This document shows, one piece after another, positions 26,365 to 35,080 of a DNA stretch of 43,864 nt. The stretch's first letter is position 1. Each line of letters opens with the position of its first letter. Position numbers and translations under genes: made by a program. A model generated the notes under the pieces. It did not search any database, had not been told where the DNA came from, and worked only from the letters and a program-made list of their open reading frames with translations. Source of the stretch: Bacteroidota bacterium (GTDB lineage: Bacteria; Bacteroidota; Bacteroidia; UKL13-3); NCBI GenBank assembly GCA_947459415.1, contig CANHDN010000006.1, forward strand, positions 1 through 43,864, written 5' to 3'.

Positions 26365-26858
26365 TGCTAGCTGCTTATCAAAAATTATTAGATCAATCTT
26401 CAAAAAATAAGCTTGAGAATAAGAAATTTTTAGATCAACTAAAAAAGCAAAAGCCTGCCCAATTAGACCGTATTATTCAAGATTTACACGATGAGGCATT
26501 CAATCAAATTGACTGTCTACAATGCGCCAATTGCTGCATTACAACAGGGCCTTTATTGCTCAATAAAGATATTGATCGCCTGGCAAAAAAATTAAAATTA
26601 AGACCAGCGGTATTTACAGATAATTACCTTAAAATAGATGAAGACAAAGATTATGTTTTTAAATCGATGCCTTGTCCGTTTTTGGGTTCAGACAAGCATT
26701 GCACTGTTTATGAAGCAAGACCAAATGCTTGCAGAGAATACCCACATACCCAGCAGCGAGATCAATTTCAAAAGCTACCACTCACCTATCAAAATTCATT
26801 GATTTGCCCTGCAGTGGCTAAAATCATCATAGACCTTAAAAACCAAAAGATTATTTAA
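26364..26858 (+). CDS. YkgJ-family cysteine-cluster protein
   Basis: A 164-residue protein with the YkgJ/CxxCxxCC signature. DCLQCANCCIT lies near residue 52, then MPCPFLGSDKHCTVYEARPN, ACREYPHT, and a late Cys in LICPAVAK. The conserved cysteines probably bind a metal or Fe-S cluster; the family's function is not settled. The N-terminal 45 residues form a charged helix. It is translationally coupled to ribBA through TAATG and converges on queE with a four-base overlap of the coding ends. The DUF3109 protein at 2551 shares a similar cysteine pattern and may be a distant relative. Confidence 0.88.
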   Translation: MLAAYQKLLDQSSKNKLENKKFLDQLKKQKPAQLDRIIQDLHDEAFNQIDCLQCANCCITTGPLLLNKDIDRLAKKLKLRPAVFTDNYLKIDEDKDYVFKSMPCPFLGSDKHCTVYEARPNACREYPHTQQRDQFQKLPLTYQNSLICPAVAKIIIDLKNQKII

Positions 26859-27475
26859 GGGATTTGCATGTATTTATGTGTTTGTAAGCTAATATGCCAA
26901 TTGGGGTTAGACTTACAGAAATCTACAATGAGTGGTGTCACTTTCTCTCTTTGGGTCCATTCTGGTTGTATATATAACTTACAGTTTGGTTTTACTAACT
27001 GAGCATGTTTTTGAGCCCATTCAAAATCGCTTTTATTGTAAACAACTATTTTTAATTCATTTGCTTCCATTAAAACCTCTGGTAAGGGAGATTTAAACTT
27101 TTTGGGTGATACGCAAACCCAATCCCATGTCCCACTTAAGGTGTGAGATCCTGAAGTTTCAATATTAGTTTCAATATGCGCCTCTTTTAAGGCCTTGGTA
27201 AGCGTATCAAGCGAGTGCATAAGAGGCTCTCCTCCTGTTATTACACACATTTCTGTTCCAGAATTTTTTGCCCAGCTTACCATTTGTTCAATGCTATGCA
27301 TAGGATGTTTAGCTGCATCCCAACTTTCCTTTACATCGCACCAAACACATCCCACATCACATCCTCCTAAACGTAAAAAATAGGCAGCCCTTCCAGTATG
27401 GAAGCCTTCTCCTTGTATGGTATAAAAATGCTCCATTAAAGGAAGTTTCGCTTCATCATTATTTGTTAGATTCAT
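26855..27475 (-). CDS. queE: 7-carboxy-7-deazaguanine synthase
   Basis: A 206-residue radical-SAM enzyme that makes the 7-deazapurine ring in the queuosine/preQ0 pathway from 6-carboxytetrahydropterin. The start FYTIQGEGFHTGRAAYFLRL and the cluster-binding C39-x3-C43-x2-C46 (CDVGCVWCDVKESWD) are typical of QueE. VITGGEPLMH is the SAM-binding GGEP motif, and the end has LYIQPEW and WHISLQTHKYMQIP. The length fits the short bacterial form. It overlaps the preceding DUF6913-like gene by 17 bases and is probably co-transcribed with it and with the LptF/G permease. No other que genes are present here. Confidence 0.93.
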   Translation of the reverse strand: MNLTNNDEAKLPLMEHFYTIQGEGFHTGRAAYFLRLGGCDVGCVWCDVKESWDAAKHPMHSIEQMVSWAKNSGTEMCVITGGEPLMHSLDTLTKALKEAHIETNIETSGSHTLSGTWDWVCVSPKKFKSPLPEVLMEANELKIVVYNKSDFEWAQKHAQLVKPNCKLYIQPEWTQREKVTPLIVDFCKSNPNWHISLQTHKYMQIP

Positions 27476-28019
27476 GTTGGTTAATAACTTTTAGATAATG
27501 GACTATCTGGGCAGAAAGAGATTGAATAGAGTGGTCATTTCCTGTATCTATAATTGAATCATTGTATTGAATTCCATTTTCAATTTGAGCCCCCATTCTA
27601 TATTTCGCTTGGCAAATACAACTCATCGCTTGCATGGGTAAAATGGGGTCAAAGTAAAGATTCATTAATAAGTCAAAATTATGGTTCATAAATTGACCTA
27701 CCTTTTCGGGTTGAGGTAAATTGAAAAAGTTTAATTGTTCTTTCCAAAAATACTCCGAACTGATGTGAAATTTTCGGTTGTGGGGTAGTTTGTTTGAATC
27801 AACATAACCCAAAGTCCAAACTTTTTTACCCTGATCACGCAAAAAATGAGCAATCCTATTCATTTGTTCTTCTTCTAAGGCTTTCGTTGCGTTATATATT
27901 ACACCAATCTCTTGAATACTTTCAAAGCTGGGAATTGGGTTTATACCTTTTCTTACTTCAACTTTTTTTTCAAGCATCCAAAAGCCTAATTTATTCTTTA
28001 TTTGTTCTAACCAACTCAT
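27459..28019 (-). CDS. DUF6913-like conserved Bacteroidota protein
   Basis: A 186-residue cytosolic protein of unknown function. Segments such as IGVIYNATKALEEEQMNRIA, VWTLGYVDSNKLPHN, FDLLMNLYFDPILPMQAMSC and AQIENGIQYNDSIIDTG fit what I recall of DUF6913 proteins in this phylum, which have an alpha/beta pattern. I see no catalytic motif, signal peptide or membrane segment. It starts 18 bases after the stop of the LptF/G permease and overlaps queE by 17 bases. The family name is from memory and should be treated as probable. Confidence 0.7.
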   Translation of the reverse strand: MSWLEQIKNKLGFWMLEKKVEVRKGINPIPSFESIQEIGVIYNATKALEEEQMNRIAHFLRDQGKKVWTLGYVDSNKLPHNRKFHISSEYFWKEQLNFFNLPQPEKVGQFMNHNFDLLMNLYFDPILPMQAMSCICQAKYRMGAQIENGIQYNDSIIDTGNDHSIQSLSAQIVHYLKVINQHESNK

Positions 28020-28037
28020 AATAATAATTTTTTAAAT

Positions 28038-29513
28038 TTAGCTAATTAGCCTATTTGTATCCCTCTTTTCTTCTTTTTTATTAAAAAAATGTTTGATTGT
28101 TCTCATCCATTTATAGTATAAATTTTTGTCAAACAACTGAGAGTCATTGGCTGCTTGGTACGTAATAAAGAAGGCGATGGGAATAAAAACTGCAATACCA
28201 AACCAAATACCTTGCATGGCTGTCCAAGCCTCCGTTTTAGCTGCTTTTTCTCCCGAGAGAGATACGATATGATATACAACATACAATAAAACAGAGATCA
28301 CAATAGGTAATCCAAATCCACCTTTTCGTATGATTGAACCTAATGGCGCACCAATAAAGAACATAACAATACAAGCAATAGATAAAACAAATTTCTTATG
28401 CCATTCAATTTTGTGCCTAGTCCGCAATTTGTTTAATTCTTTAAATTCGTTAATAGAATATTCTACTATATTTTTTACACTGCGGGCAGAGTTAAGTGCA
28501 TTCACATAAATGGTACTTGCAGGGATATCATAAAAATGGCTCGTTAGGTTTTTTTCTTTACTAGTAATTATAATTGGGCTCAATTTTTTAGAGTTAATGT
28601 TACTATCTATTTGGTATTTACTGAAATAGTAATAAGGGCGAACAAAACCTTTTAATTCATCAAATTTATGAATGGCAGCATGATCCAATGAATCACTGGC
28701 GGTTCCTAATTCTAGTACATTGAGCATTTCCCAATGGTTTTTGAATAAATTCTCATCTGTTCGGTTAAATTTAAAACTATTCATATCAAAGGCTATGCGT
28801 TCTTCCCTAAATGTCATGGTAGAATGTTGCTGTGAATAATAGTAGCCTTTTACACGCTCTAGCTCTTCATATCTTCCACCATCTATGAGATTTAAAAATA
28901 AGTATCTGTTATCTTCGCTACTGCTCATTTGGCCGCTTTTGGCATAAATAATCACAGGATGTAGCTGACTTTCTCTTTGGTCGTAAATAATAATGTCTTG
29001 AAGTTCTTGTGTTTGCCTATTCTTTTTGCCAACTCGAATAGTAATTCCGGGAATATCTTGGCTAAAAACACCCTCTTTAATAGCTAATGCAGGCTTTTGT
29101 TGTCGAACATCATAGAGTAAAGAACCCTTTTTAAGGTTAGCTTGAGGTATCAGTACATTTGATACAAAAAAACCAAATAGGGCAACAAAAAGCATTACTA
29201 TGGCCATGGGCCTGAACATGCTCCATATAGAAATTCCTGAGGCTTTAGCTGCAACTAATTCGTAACTTTCTCCTAAATTCCCAAAAGTCATGATGGAGGC
29301 AAGCAAGATGGATAGTGGCAGGGCCTGAGGTATGAGACTCGCCGAAAAATAAAAAATTAACTCGGCAATAACCTGCCATTCTAATCCTTTACCTATTAAT
29401 TCATCTACATACAACCAAATAATTTGCATGAGCAGGATGAGCATTACTATTAAAAAGGTTGGTAGAAACGCTTTTAGGTAGTTCTTAACAATAAACAGAT
29501 AAAATTTCTTCAC
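28038..29513 (-). CDS. LptF/LptG-family lipopolysaccharide export permease
   Basis: A 491-residue inner-membrane protein of the YjgP/YjgQ family. With LptB it extracts lipopolysaccharide and passes it to the Lpt bridge. The N-terminus KKFYLFIVKNYLKAFLPTFL leads into the first membrane segment. Two more follow (SASLIPQALPLSILLASIMT; MAIVMLFVALFGFFVSNVLIP). Then comes a periplasmic jellyroll region of about 200 residues, and three C-terminal membrane segments (FVLSIACIVMFFIGAPLGSI onward). The ALPLSILLASIMTFGNL coupling-helix region is conserved. The frame opens with a TTG at 29543 inside the divergent gene. The GTG at 29511-29513 gives the usual start just before KKFYLF and is preferred. There is no ATG in the right place. 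Confidence 0.9.
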   Translation of the reverse strand: MKKFYLFIVKNYLKAFLPTFLIVMLILLMQIIWLYVDELIGKGLEWQVIAELIFYFSASLIPQALPLSILLASIMTFGNLGESYELVAAKASGISIWSMFRPMAIVMLFVALFGFFVSNVLIPQANLKKGSLLYDVRQQKPALAIKEGVFSQDIPGITIRVGKKNRQTQELQDIIIYDQRESQLHPVIIYAKSGQMSSSEDNRYLFLNLIDGGRYEELERVKGYYYSQQHSTMTFREERIAFDMNSFKFNRTDENLFKNHWEMLNVLELGTASDSLDHAAIHKFDELKGFVRPYYYFSKYQIDSNINSKKLSPIIITSKEKNLTSHFYDIPASTIYVNALNSARSVKNIVEYSINEFKELNKLRTRHKIEWHKKFVLSIACIVMFFIGAPLGSIIRKGGFGLPIVISVLLYVVYHIVSLSGEKAAKTEAWTAMQGIWFGIAVFIPIAFFITYQAANDSQLFDKNLYYKWMRTIKHFFNKKEEKRDTNRLIS

Positions 29514-29521
29514 GCTTAGTT

Positions 29522-29529
29522 TATATTTG
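29522..29529 (+). promoter_or_regulatory. Putative -7 box (TATATTTG) just before the gene at 29535
   Basis: An exact TAnnTTTG match ending five bases before the ATG at 29535, in the 21-base space between divergent genes. Transcription from it would start at or beside the start codon. No -33 TTTG is seen at the usual distance. Confidence 0.4.
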
Positions 29530-29534
29530 ACAAT

Positions 29535-30095
29535 ATGGAACAAAAATGGGCAAATAAATTGAATAATGACGAATTCAGTTTAATAGAAAACGATTGGTAT
29601 CCGCTTATCAAGAAAAGTGCCATAGATAAAATAAAGGCACAAATGGTAGAATCTGGTGAACACTTACAGTCTTTATTCCCTCATGAATCTTTTAAAATAA
29701 GCGCTGGTGAACGCTTACAAGATTTGCCTTATTTGGTTTTAGATTTTCCAAAAATAAATAACCCAAATTTTGAATTCGTTTGTAGAACTTTGTTTTGGTG
29801 GGGTAGGGGAATTCAATTTCAAGTTATATTCCAAGGAACACAAGCAGATGTATATGAAAAAATATTGAAATTGGCTGAACCTACCGATTATATTTTGATT
29901 GGCACAAACCTCTGGCAAAATGATTTAAGCAATGCAGACTTTAAACCATTATCGCAGTTGAGTGAAATAAATCAAGTTGAAGTAGTTTCTAAGACCTATT
30001 TTAAGATGGTTAGATTTAACCCAATTGAAAGCAAAGAGAATTTGTTTGACGGATTGAGTGAGTTTTTTCTTCAATTTAAAGGCTTTGATCATTAA
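29535..30095 (+). CDS. Conserved-looking hypothetical protein
   Basis: A 186-residue soluble protein that I cannot name. It has an N-terminal charged helix, then LPYLVLDFPKINNPNFEFVC and a conspicuous aromatic stretch, RTLFWWGRGIQFQVIF, before a predicted alpha/beta C-terminal part. There is no signal peptide or metal motif. It is divergent from the LptF/G gene with only 21 bases between the starts. Its end overlaps that of the START_2-like gene by four bases. Its tight packing between real genes and its full-length frame argue that it is genuine. Confidence 0.7.
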   Translation: MEQKWANKLNNDEFSLIENDWYPLIKKSAIDKIKAQMVESGEHLQSLFPHESFKISAGERLQDLPYLVLDFPKINNPNFEFVCRTLFWWGRGIQFQVIFQGTQADVYEKILKLAEPTDYILIGTNLWQNDLSNADFKPLSQLSEINQVEVVSKTYFKMVRFNPIESKENLFDGLSEFFLQFKGFDH

Positions 30096-30478
30096 CCTCC
30101 AAGCAAGGTTTTTAGTTCATGCACCTGATTATCCCATAAAAGAATTGAATTTTTTTCTTCTTCAGGTTCCACAAAATCTGTAACAACCAGCGCCACATCA
30201 TCTGTAAGCTCATCTAGTTGAATTTCGAATTCAAAATACTCCTCTGGCAACGCATCTTTCCAACGAAATTTAATCCCTTTACCTGGCGTTTTTTTGATTA
30301 ATTCAGCAATGTTTTCATCTCCGTCCCATTTAAACTTGTAGAAGTTATTATAAATATCTACATCGTTGCAAAACCATTGCGATAATCCTGAAGGGGAGCT
30401 GATATAATTGTAAAGCATCGAAGGCGATGCCTTAATTTCAAACTCCATTCTGATTTTCTTTTTTAAACTCTTAACCAT
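30092..30478 (-). CDS. START_2/SRPBCC-like protein
   Basis: A 128-residue protein with the helix-grip (START/SRPBCC) pattern. After the first strand comes ASPSMLYNYISSPSGLSQWF, then FKFKWDGDENIAELIKK, GIKFRWKD, YFEFEIQLDELTDDVALVVT and a long C-terminal helix (LLWDNQVHELKTLLGG). This is the START-like family common in Bacteroidota; its ligand is unknown. Residue 1 or the Met at 11 could be the start. The first is kept because a -7 box lies about 25 bases upstream. Confidence 0.82.
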   Translation of the reverse strand: MVKSLKKKIRMEFEIKASPSMLYNYISSPSGLSQWFCNDVDIYNNFYKFKWDGDENIAELIKKTPGKGIKFRWKDALPEEYFEFEIQLDELTDDVALVVTDFVEPEEEKNSILLWDNQVHELKTLLGG

Positions 30479-30503
30479 TGTGTTGTAATTAATTGGCTAT
30501 TGG

Positions 30504-30511
30504 CAAATATA
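30504..30511 (-). promoter_or_regulatory. -7 promoter element of the START_2-like gene (TATATTTG)
   Basis: Read on the minus strand this is TATATTTG, an exact -7 match, 25 bases before the ATG at 30478. A TTG (30531-30533) lies 19 bases further upstream and could serve as a partial -33 element. Confidence 0.55.
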
Positions 30512-30601
30512 TATTTTTTGTTTAGCCTACCAAGAAAATTTGCAATTCAGCAAAAATAAATTTTTCACTCATTTTAGAAGAATTATGATTTATGAGTTTT
30601 T

Positions 30602-31633
30602 TTAGGCTTTCTGGAGGGTAAATCCAAAAGTAGTGCCTTCTCCTAAATTACTTCTCACGTTAATGGTTTGTTGATGAGCTTCAATAATATGTTTTACAAT
30701 AGATAATCCCAGGCCTGTACCCCCTTCTTTTCCCTCTTTAGTTCTACTTTTATCTATTCTATAAAAACGTTCAAAAATTCTGTTGAGGTGCTCTTGTTCA
30801 ATTCCAGAGCCATTGTCAGCAATTTCAATTAAAATGTTTTCATCCATATCATAAAATGCAGCCGTGGTGGTTCCATTCTGATTGCCATATTTAATTGAAT
30901 TCGAAATTAAATTCACTAATACTTGTCTGATCCTATATTTATCTGCAAAAACATAAAAAGGTTCATTACAACCTTCCTTAATTAATAAATTCACTTTACT
31001 ATTACTGAGCTGCTCGTATACATCCTTTACCATACTGGTAATATCAAAGCGTTCTTTTTCCATGGTAAGTTCTCCGCTTTCTAATTGAGATATGGCTAAT
31101 AAATCTGCTACCAAATCACTTAATCTATCTGCACTTTTTGCTGCCTTTTCAAGGAACCTAATTTTAACGGAAGGATCCTCCATGGCGCCATCCAATAAGG
31201 TATGAATATAACCTTGGATATTAAAAATGGGAGTTTTCAGCTCGTGAGAAACATTCCCTAAAAATTCTTTTCTAAAATCGGCTAGTTTTTTAAGCTGGTC
31301 TATTTCCATTTTATTGTCTCTAGCCCATTTAATTACCTCCTTATTCATTTCTGAAATAGGATCCTTATCCCAATCAAAATTCTTAAGGATGGCATCGTAC
31401 TTTTGGGTTTTTAAGCTATGTATAGTTTTGTATATGAGTTTAATTTTTCTGTAAATGAAAAATTCTAGGGTGTAAAAAAATAAAAAGAAAGAAAGCCCAA
31501 AACAGAGCGTGAAGATAATTACCGTGTTTACAAATTCCCATTCACTAATAAAAAAGGTAACGGTTCCAATAATAGAGGCCAATAGCAGCGAAATCAGAAA
31601 CGCAATGTCTATTGGTTTTGGGTTTCTAATCAT
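30602..31633 (-). CDS. Sensor histidine kinase, PhoR-like
   Basis: A 343-residue membrane histidine kinase. Two membrane helices (about residues 9-29 and 35-60) are separated by only a few residues, so there is almost no periplasmic sensor domain. A linker of about 65 residues leads to the dimerisation domain with the phospho-acceptor His130 in FLGNVSHELKTPIFNI. The ATPase domain has VLVNLISNSIKYG (N box), IADNGSGIEQEH (G1), FERFYRIDKSRTKEG (F box) and GTGLGLSIVKHI (G2). Its ATG overlaps the response-regulator stop by four bases (ATGA), so the two are coupled. The pair resembles PhoR-PhoB, but no pst genes are nearby, so the signal is unknown. Confidence 0.92.
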   Translation of the reverse strand: MIRNPKPIDIAFLISLLLASIIGTVTFFISEWEFVNTVIIFTLCFGLSFFLFFYTLEFFIYRKIKLIYKTIHSLKTQKYDAILKNFDWDKDPISEMNKEVIKWARDNKMEIDQLKKLADFRKEFLGNVSHELKTPIFNIQGYIHTLLDGAMEDPSVKIRFLEKAAKSADRLSDLVADLLAISQLESGELTMEKERFDITSMVKDVYEQLSNSKVNLLIKEGCNEPFYVFADKYRIRQVLVNLISNSIKYGNQNGTTTAAFYDMDENILIEIADNGSGIEQEHLNRIFERFYRIDKSRTKEGKEGGTGLGLSIVKHIIEAHQQTINVRSNLGEGTTFGFTLQKA

Positions 31634-32307
31634 ATTTCAAATTTGTAACCAACACCTTTAACAGTGCCAATATATTCATCTCCTAGTTTTTCACGAATTT
31701 TACGAATGTGTACGTCAATCGTTCTATCTACCACTAATACTTCATCTCCCCAAACTTTTTCTAGTATGTTTTCTCGGGTAAATACTTTACCTGGTTTTGA
31801 AGCCAATAAAAATAATAATTCAAATTCTTTCCTGGCTAATTGAATTTTTTGATCACCTCTATATATTAGAAAAGACTCTCTATCTATTAATAAATCCTTT
31901 ACTTTAATAGATGGAGCTGCCATTTCCTTAATTTTTCTTCTTAGAATGGCATTTAAACGGGTAACTAATACTTTTGGCTTAATGGGTTTGGCAATATAAT
32001 CGTCTGCCCCTGCATCTAATCCTTCAATCTCCGAATAATCTTCAGATCTTGCGGTTAAAAATACCACATAGGTTTGATCAAAATCAGTATCTGCTTTAAT
32101 TCTCTTACACGTTTCAATGCCATCCATTACGGGCATCATCACATCTAATAAAATTAAATCTGGTTTTATTTTTTTTGCTATAGGTAAGGCTTCTTTGCCA
32201 TTGGGCGCAGTATAAACCTCATATCCTTCTTTCTTGAGATTGTAGGAAATAAATTCTAAAATATCTGCCTCATCGTCTACTACTAATATTTTGCCTATGT
32301 TTTCCAT
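31630..32307 (-). CDS. Response regulator, OmpR/PhoB family
   Basis: A 225-residue two-domain regulator. The receiver domain has the acidic pair in LVVDDEADIL (residues 11-12), the phospho-acceptor Asp55 in LILLDVMMPVMDG, the Thr in VFLTARSE and the Lys in YIAKPIKP. The C-terminal winged helix shows LARKEFELLFLLASKPGKVF, ENILEKVWGDE, VDRTIDVHIRKIREKLG and TVKGVGYKFEI, all typical of the PhoB branch. It is the first gene of the pair and overlaps the kinase by four bases. No clear TAnnTTTG box is visible in the 80 bases upstream. Confidence 0.93.
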   Translation of the reverse strand: MENIGKILVVDDEADILEFISYNLKKEGYEVYTAPNGKEALPIAKKIKPDLILLDVMMPVMDGIETCKRIKADTDFDQTYVVFLTARSEDYSEIEGLDAGADDYIAKPIKPKVLVTRLNAILRRKIKEMAAPSIKVKDLLIDRESFLIYRGDQKIQLARKEFELLFLLASKPGKVFTRENILEKVWGDEVLVVDRTIDVHIRKIREKLGDEYIGTVKGVGYKFEI

Positions 32308-32389
32308 TTCTTAATTTTTAGGTAATATTCAGACTTTTGGCTTATGCGAATGTTTCCTTATTGTTATCTAATTGTTAATCGGTTTGAAC

Positions 32390-33520
32390 CTAGAATCCAA
32401 ATATTTCTTTTAATTTAAATGCTAGTTCCTCACCTCTTAATTCCTTTGCAATAATTTTTCCTTCTTTATCTACCAATACGGTATATGGAATAGCACTAAT
32501 ATTATATTGTGATACTACAGATGAGTTCCACTTCAAAAGGTCTGAACCATGCGGCCATAATAATTTATCTTTATTAATTGCTGCAATCCAAGCATCACGG
32601 TTATCGTCTAAGCTTACCCCAAAAATTTCAAAACCTGCATTTTTGTATTTGTTGTATAGTTTAACATTATTGGGGTTTTCCATTCTGCACGGACCGCACC
32701 AACTTGCCCAAAAATCTATTAATACTATTTTTCCACGTAATTCAGATAGAGAAACCTTTTTTCCAAACGGATCGTTCAAAACAATATCAGGAGCAGAAGC
32801 TCCTTCGGCAGTTTTGTTTAGTTTTTCAATTTTTTGATGCAATTGTATGGCATATTTAGATTTGCTAAATTTTGGGTATAAGGCATTATCTAATGTTGTT
32901 AAAAAACTTGCTTCTGCATCTGGTAACAGAAAATTAGTAGCAAAATAGGGTACCAAAGAGTTCGTAGATTTTACTACAAATTCTTTAATAGCAGTTTGAT
33001 GATTCATTTGTAAACTATCAAATGCTTGCTTTATTTCTAATTCTACAGATGGGCTTATATTATTTGCATTGTATTGCGAAAATCGTTCATTTATGGACTG
33101 ACTTTTAGCCATAAACGAATTGTTTAAAAGAAATAAGTCTTTTAACTCCTTGTTTTCAGTAGAGTTTTCGATGGCATAGTTTTCTATTTTTTCTGCATCA
33201 ATTTTTAGATTTAGGATGCTGTTAGAATCAACTAACAATACAATATCCCCTTTGGTAAATCTGAGAATACAGAATGTTTTTTCACTTAATTTACCATTTA
33301 GTGTAAACTTTCCAGAAGCATCCAAGGTAGCGGTATCCAGAAGAATCAGTCCACTTGTAGTTAGTTCTTGAATACTAACTTGTTTAATATCTTTTCCATT
33401 GGTAATTTCACCACTCACTGTAAAACCCGATATTTCTTCTGGTTTATCTGAATTGCAGGCCCCAAATAATAAGATTAGGGTCAATGCCAAACAGGTAATT
33501 TTTATCTTATTCATATACAT
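32390..33520 (-). CDS. TlpA-like thioredoxin-fold lipoprotein with DUF4369 domain
   Basis: A 376-residue exported thiol-disulfide protein. The N-terminus KIKITCLALTLILLFGAC is a lipoprotein signal, with the lipidated Cys in LFGACNS. A DUF4369-like beta domain follows (FTVSGEITNGKDIKQVSIQE), then a helical linker. The thioredoxin domain has the redox motif WASWCGPCRMENP (about residue 273) and the cis-Pro region SAIPYTVLVDKEG. Such proteins probably reduce or exchange disulfides in the periplasm, for example in cytochrome c maturation; the partner is unknown. The first ATG shares a base with the gatB stop (TAATG). A second ATG two codons on would serve equally well. Confidence 0.9.
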   Translation of the reverse strand: MYMNKIKITCLALTLILLFGACNSDKPEEISGFTVSGEITNGKDIKQVSIQELTTSGLILLDTATLDASGKFTLNGKLSEKTFCILRFTKGDIVLLVDSNSILNLKIDAEKIENYAIENSTENKELKDLFLLNNSFMAKSQSINERFSQYNANNISPSVELEIKQAFDSLQMNHQTAIKEFVVKSTNSLVPYFATNFLLPDAEASFLTTLDNALYPKFSKSKYAIQLHQKIEKLNKTAEGASAPDIVLNDPFGKKVSLSELRGKIVLIDFWASWCGPCRMENPNNVKLYNKYKNAGFEIFGVSLDDNRDAWIAAINKDKLLWPHGSDLLKWNSSVVSQYNISAIPYTVLVDKEGKIIAKELRGEELAFKLKEIFGF

Positions 33521-34989
33521 TATTTCTCGAGTGTTTCTTTTAATAATTGTGTGGCAAATTTTGGGTCTGCTTTACCTTTACTTGATTTCATAACCTCACC
33601 CATAAACAAACCTAATAAACTTTGTTTACCAGATTTATATTCGATTACTTTTTCTGGATATTTTGCAATCGCTTCATTGATCCATTTTTGCAATTCATTT
33701 TCATCAGATTCCTGCAATAAATTTAATGCTTCGGCAATTTGAATGGCAGATTTGTGATATTCTTTTACCATCTCTGGGAATAGCCTCTGCGAGGCAGCAC
33801 TATTACTTATTTTATTTGAATCAATTAATGTAATAATTTCGGCTATTTTGGCTGGTTGCAAGACAAAATCATTAATATGAATGGCCTGATCATTTAAATA
33901 TCCTTTAATGTTTACCATCAACCAGTTTGCTGCAGCTTTTGTGTTTCCTGTGTGTTTTAAAATCCCTTCAAAATAGGCTGCAAGGTCTTTATTTTCTGTA
34001 AGTACTTGTGCATCGTAGTCGCTTAATCCTAAGGTTTCAGTAAACTTTTTATATAATGCCTTTGGTAATTCTGGCATTTGCTCTTTTACAGAATCAATGA
34101 ATTGTTGAGAAATATGAATGGGTGGTAAATCTGGTTCTGGGAAATATCGATAATCGCTCGCACCTTCTTTGCTTCTCATGGTAAGCGTAATACCTTTCAT
34201 CGCATCAAAGTTTCTGGTTTCCATGTATAAAGTTTCGCCATTTTCAATTGCTGTTATTTGACGTTTTACTTCAAAATCTATGGCTCTTTGCACATTCCGC
34301 ATGGAATTCATATTCTTCACTTCCACCTTTGTTCCAAATTGCTTTGAACCTTTGAGCATCACAGAAATATTGGCATCACAACGTAAACTTCCTTCTTCCA
34401 TATTTCCGTCACAAATATCTAAATACCGCACAAGTTTTCTTACCTCTGTTAGGTATTGATAAGCTTCTTCACCCGATTTAATTTCTGGCTCAGAGACAAT
34501 TTCAACAAGTGGAACACCGGCTCGATTTAAATCTATTAAACTATCATATACATCTTGGTCGTGCATGCTTTTTCCTGCATCTTCTTCCATGTGAATTCGG
34601 GTTATTCCAACCTTTTTAGCGTCGCCTTCCTTCGTTTTTATTTCTATATATCCGCCTGTACAAATAGGTGTTTTATCCTGGGTAATTTGATACCCTTTTG
34701 GCAAGTCAGCATAGAAATAATTTTTACGAGCATAGTATTGATGGCTTGCAATCTTAGATTCACAAGCCAATCCCATTTTAATGGCATTAATAATTACTTG
34801 CTTGTTGTGCTTAGGAAGCGTTCCAGGATGTCCGAGGCTTATTGGACTTATTTGTGTATTTGGTTCAGCTCCATAATAATAAGGATCAGCACAATAGGCT
34901 TTTGAATTTGTTAATAATTGAGCATGTACCTCTAATCCAATTACTGTTTCGTATTTTTCGAAATCAATTTCTGTTATTTCTGTCTTCAT
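33520..34989 (-). CDS. gatB: Asp-tRNA(Asn)/Glu-tRNA(Gln) amidotransferase subunit B
   Basis: The 489-residue GatB subunit, which with GatA and GatC converts misacylated Glu-tRNA(Gln) or Asp-tRNA(Asn) to the amide form. Family segments are visible: YETVIGLEVHAQLLTNSKAY, LGHPGTLPKHNKQV, KNYFYADLPKGYQITQ, RIHMEEDAGKSMHD and LVEIVSEPEI near the middle. The C-terminal helical and YqeY-like tail ends in SSKGKADPKFATQLLKETL. The frame is open to a TTG at 35001, but that codon lies inside a TATTTTTG -7 box, so the ATG at 34987-34989 is chosen. gatA and gatC are not in the window. The TlpA-like gene follows with a one-base overlap. Confidence 0.96.
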   Translation of the reverse strand: MKTEITEIDFEKYETVIGLEVHAQLLTNSKAYCADPYYYGAEPNTQISPISLGHPGTLPKHNKQVIINAIKMGLACESKIASHQYYARKNYFYADLPKGYQITQDKTPICTGGYIEIKTKEGDAKKVGITRIHMEEDAGKSMHDQDVYDSLIDLNRAGVPLVEIVSEPEIKSGEEAYQYLTEVRKLVRYLDICDGNMEEGSLRCDANISVMLKGSKQFGTKVEVKNMNSMRNVQRAIDFEVKRQITAIENGETLYMETRNFDAMKGITLTMRSKEGASDYRYFPEPDLPPIHISQQFIDSVKEQMPELPKALYKKFTETLGLSDYDAQVLTENKDLAAYFEGILKHTGNTKAAANWLMVNIKGYLNDQAIHINDFVLQPAKIAEIITLIDSNKISNSAASQRLFPEMVKEYHKSAIQIAEALNLLQESDENELQKWINEAIAKYPEKVIEYKSGKQSLLGLFMGEVMKSSKGKADPKFATQLLKETLEK

Positions 34990-34998
34990 GTTGATTTG

Positions 34999-35006
34999 CA
35001 AAAATA
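34999..35006 (-). promoter_or_regulatory. -7 promoter element of gatB (TATTTTTG)
   Basis: On the minus strand this reads TATTTTTG, an exact TAnnTTTG match, nine bases before the ATG at 34989. It overlaps the alternative TTG start at 35001 and helps to reject it. No clear -33 element is visible. Confidence 0.5.
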
Positions 35007-35080
35007 CAGAAATCTATCTTTAGTTGCTTAGAAATTATTGAAACATTTTTTTTAATAAGCTGTTAGTTAATTGGCTGATT

